Below, piece after piece: positions 62,201-64,000 of a DNA stretch of 64,000 nt. The stretch spans positions 248,001 through 312,000 of the forward strand of contig WGLQ01000007.1 of NCBI GenBank assembly GCA_016125495.1. The letters are read 5' to 3'. A program made the translations under genes and the position numbers. The notes under the pieces are model-generated. The model did no database searches and had not been told where the DNA came from. It was given only the letters and a program-made list of their open reading frames with translations. Numbering within the stretch: position 1 is the first letter of the stretch; each line of letters opens with the position of its first letter. The stretch comes from Hyphomicrobiales bacterium. GTDB lineage: Bacteria; Pseudomonadota; Alphaproteobacteria; Rhizobiales; RI-29.

Positions 62201-62725
62201 TCAGGCCTTCAACGCGCGCTTCAGCCGCTCGATGGCATCCCTTTCGGCGAGCCCGATCTCGCCCTCCGCACCGGCCACGCTTTCGACCATGGCAACGATG
62301 TCGGCGAGCTGCTCACGTGTGCATGCCTCGCGCAGCTTCGGCGCGATCCGGCGCACGACCTCGGAGGCATCGATATGCTCGCCGGCCATCCAGCGCGCAT
62401 GCGCGATCATCTCCTCGGACTTGCCTGCGGGGATCTCCATCACGCCCGTCAGGGCCGTGGTCATCGCCTCGTGTTCACGCCCCGTCATCGGTCCATCGGA
62501 CTGGGCGAGCGCCACCATGAGCGCGGCGGCACCCTCGCGGGGGTCTTCCATCAGGCTGAGACGATCGGCGGCAAACTTCTTTTGCCAGCGCCAGCGCCGG
62601 AACATCCCGCGCGCGTCATCGGCCACGCCGATCACCTCGCGCGAAGCACGCGCGGCAACCTCGAGCCGCCAAAGCAGGCCGATGACCACACCAGCCGCCG
62701 CCAGCAATCCCATGATGATCGACAT
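62201..62725 (-). CDS. TerB-like / DjlA-N-type protein
   Basis: The 174-residue product has an N-terminal hydrophobic anchor (MSIIMGLLAAAGVVIGLLW) and a helical TerB domain (about 55-174) with two repeats around ALMVALAQSDGPMTGREHEAM and IVAMVESVAGAEGEIGLAERD, acidic positions that bind metal in TerB. Function unknown; TerB domains occur in tellurite-resistance and membrane-stress systems. Lone gene with 242 bases to the hppA stop upstream. Confidence 0.78.
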   Translation of the reverse strand: MSIIMGLLAAAGVVIGLLWRLEVAARASREVIGVADDARGMFRRWRWQKKFAADRLSLMEDPREGAAALMVALAQSDGPMTGREHEAMTTALTGVMEIPAGKSEEMIAHARWMAGEHIDASEVVRRIAPKLREACTREQLADIVAMVESVAGAEGEIGLAERDAIERLKRALKA

Positions 62726-62900
62726 CTCGCTTCTCCCCTCCGGGTCGTTGCCCTGCTCGCCCCTCGGATTCCATCGCCGGAGATTAGCAGGACAAAATGA
62801 CTTCGATCTGAACAGTGGAACGCTCAGAGGAAAGCCGGTGGAAGACCGTCGTCGAAGCGGGGCAAAGCATAGGCTTTCGCTGCGCCGCCACCCGCCGACG

Positions 62901-62935
62901 AAGCAAAGAGGGGCCCGGCGTTGCCGCCGGACCCC
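62901..62935 (-). terminator. rho-independent terminator after hppA
   Basis: On the minus strand an 11-bp stem with one G-U pair (62935-62925 with 62920-62910) closes a GCAA tetraloop and is followed by TCTTTGCTT. It sits about 33 bases after the hppA stop codon. Confidence 0.82.
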
Positions 62936-62967
62936 ATTGTCGCACCAAAGATGGTGGGCGATTTCGC

Positions 62968-64000
<1,033 letters not shown>

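Overview
The window is 64 kb of high-GC bacterial chromosome, apparently from an alphaproteobacterium and most likely a Hyphomicrobiales (Rhizobiales)-type organism. The evidence is the order enoyl-CoA hydratase / PaaI-like thioesterase / rplM / rpsI / argC, an S9 protein with an N-terminal extension, CtaA, DUF2842, a K+-independent-type H+-pyrophosphatase, and a start of the division cluster reading mraZ-rsmH-ftsL-ftsI. I saw no rRNA, tRNA, CRISPR array, insertion sequence or prophage. Gene density is high, and many genes in operons overlap by 1-17 bases. The DNA is so GC-rich that almost every gene carries long antisense shadow ORFs; these are left out.

Layout. (1) 1-7.9 kb: enoyl-CoA hydratase start, an exported hypothetical, a thioesterase, rplM-rpsI with a promoter and a terminator, an O-methyltransferase, a GT1 glycosyltransferase, argC, heme A synthase, DUF2842. 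(2) 8-13.9 kb: an envelope-polysaccharide locus with a NodB-fold protein that has lost metal ligands, a Wzc-like protein with a degenerate kinase, a Wza-like lipoprotein and an L,D-transpeptidase. (3) 14.3-18.3 kb: ftsI, ftsL, rsmH, mraZ with a promoter and three decameric MraZ-type boxes. (4) 18.4-24.6 kb: amidase, ChrA, a thioredoxin-like protein, the YcjF/YcjX pair. (5) 24.8-30.3 kb: two tandem secreted caspase-fold proteases, divergent from a TIR-DnaJ fusion protein. (6) 30.3-39.2 kb: BaiN-like flavoprotein, ArgE-like deacylase, a polyamine/opine-type ABC transporter, a PuuB-like oxidase and its LysR regulator. (7) 39.3-43 kb: three unrelated-looking SGNH hydrolases. (8) 43-45.8 kb: a bufferin-type RiPP operon (DUF2282 precursor, DUF692 enzyme, DUF2063 partner, DoxX). 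(9) 46-60.9 kb: methyltransferase, MBL hydrolase, and a complete sox thiosulfate-oxidation region (soxT, ArsR-type regulator, soxS, soxVW, soxYZAXBCDEF) ending in a terminator. (10) 60.9-64 kb: DDAH/arginine deiminase-like enzyme, a TerB-like protein, and the C-terminal part of hppA.

How it fits together: the sox block gives lithotrophic or mixotrophic thiosulfate oxidation in the periplasm. A persulfide-sensor-type ArsR repressor (Cys45/Cys111) probably controls it, and a related sequence motif lies in both sox promoter regions. The buf operon suggests copper stress handling. The item I consider most likely to be undescribed is the divergent pair of loci at 24.8-30.3 kb. There a TIR domain with its candidate catalytic glutamate replaces the J domain of DnaJ, next to two exported caspase homologues with intact His/Cys dyads, and an 8-bp inverted repeat sits in the shared promoter region. 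Everything about its function is inference.
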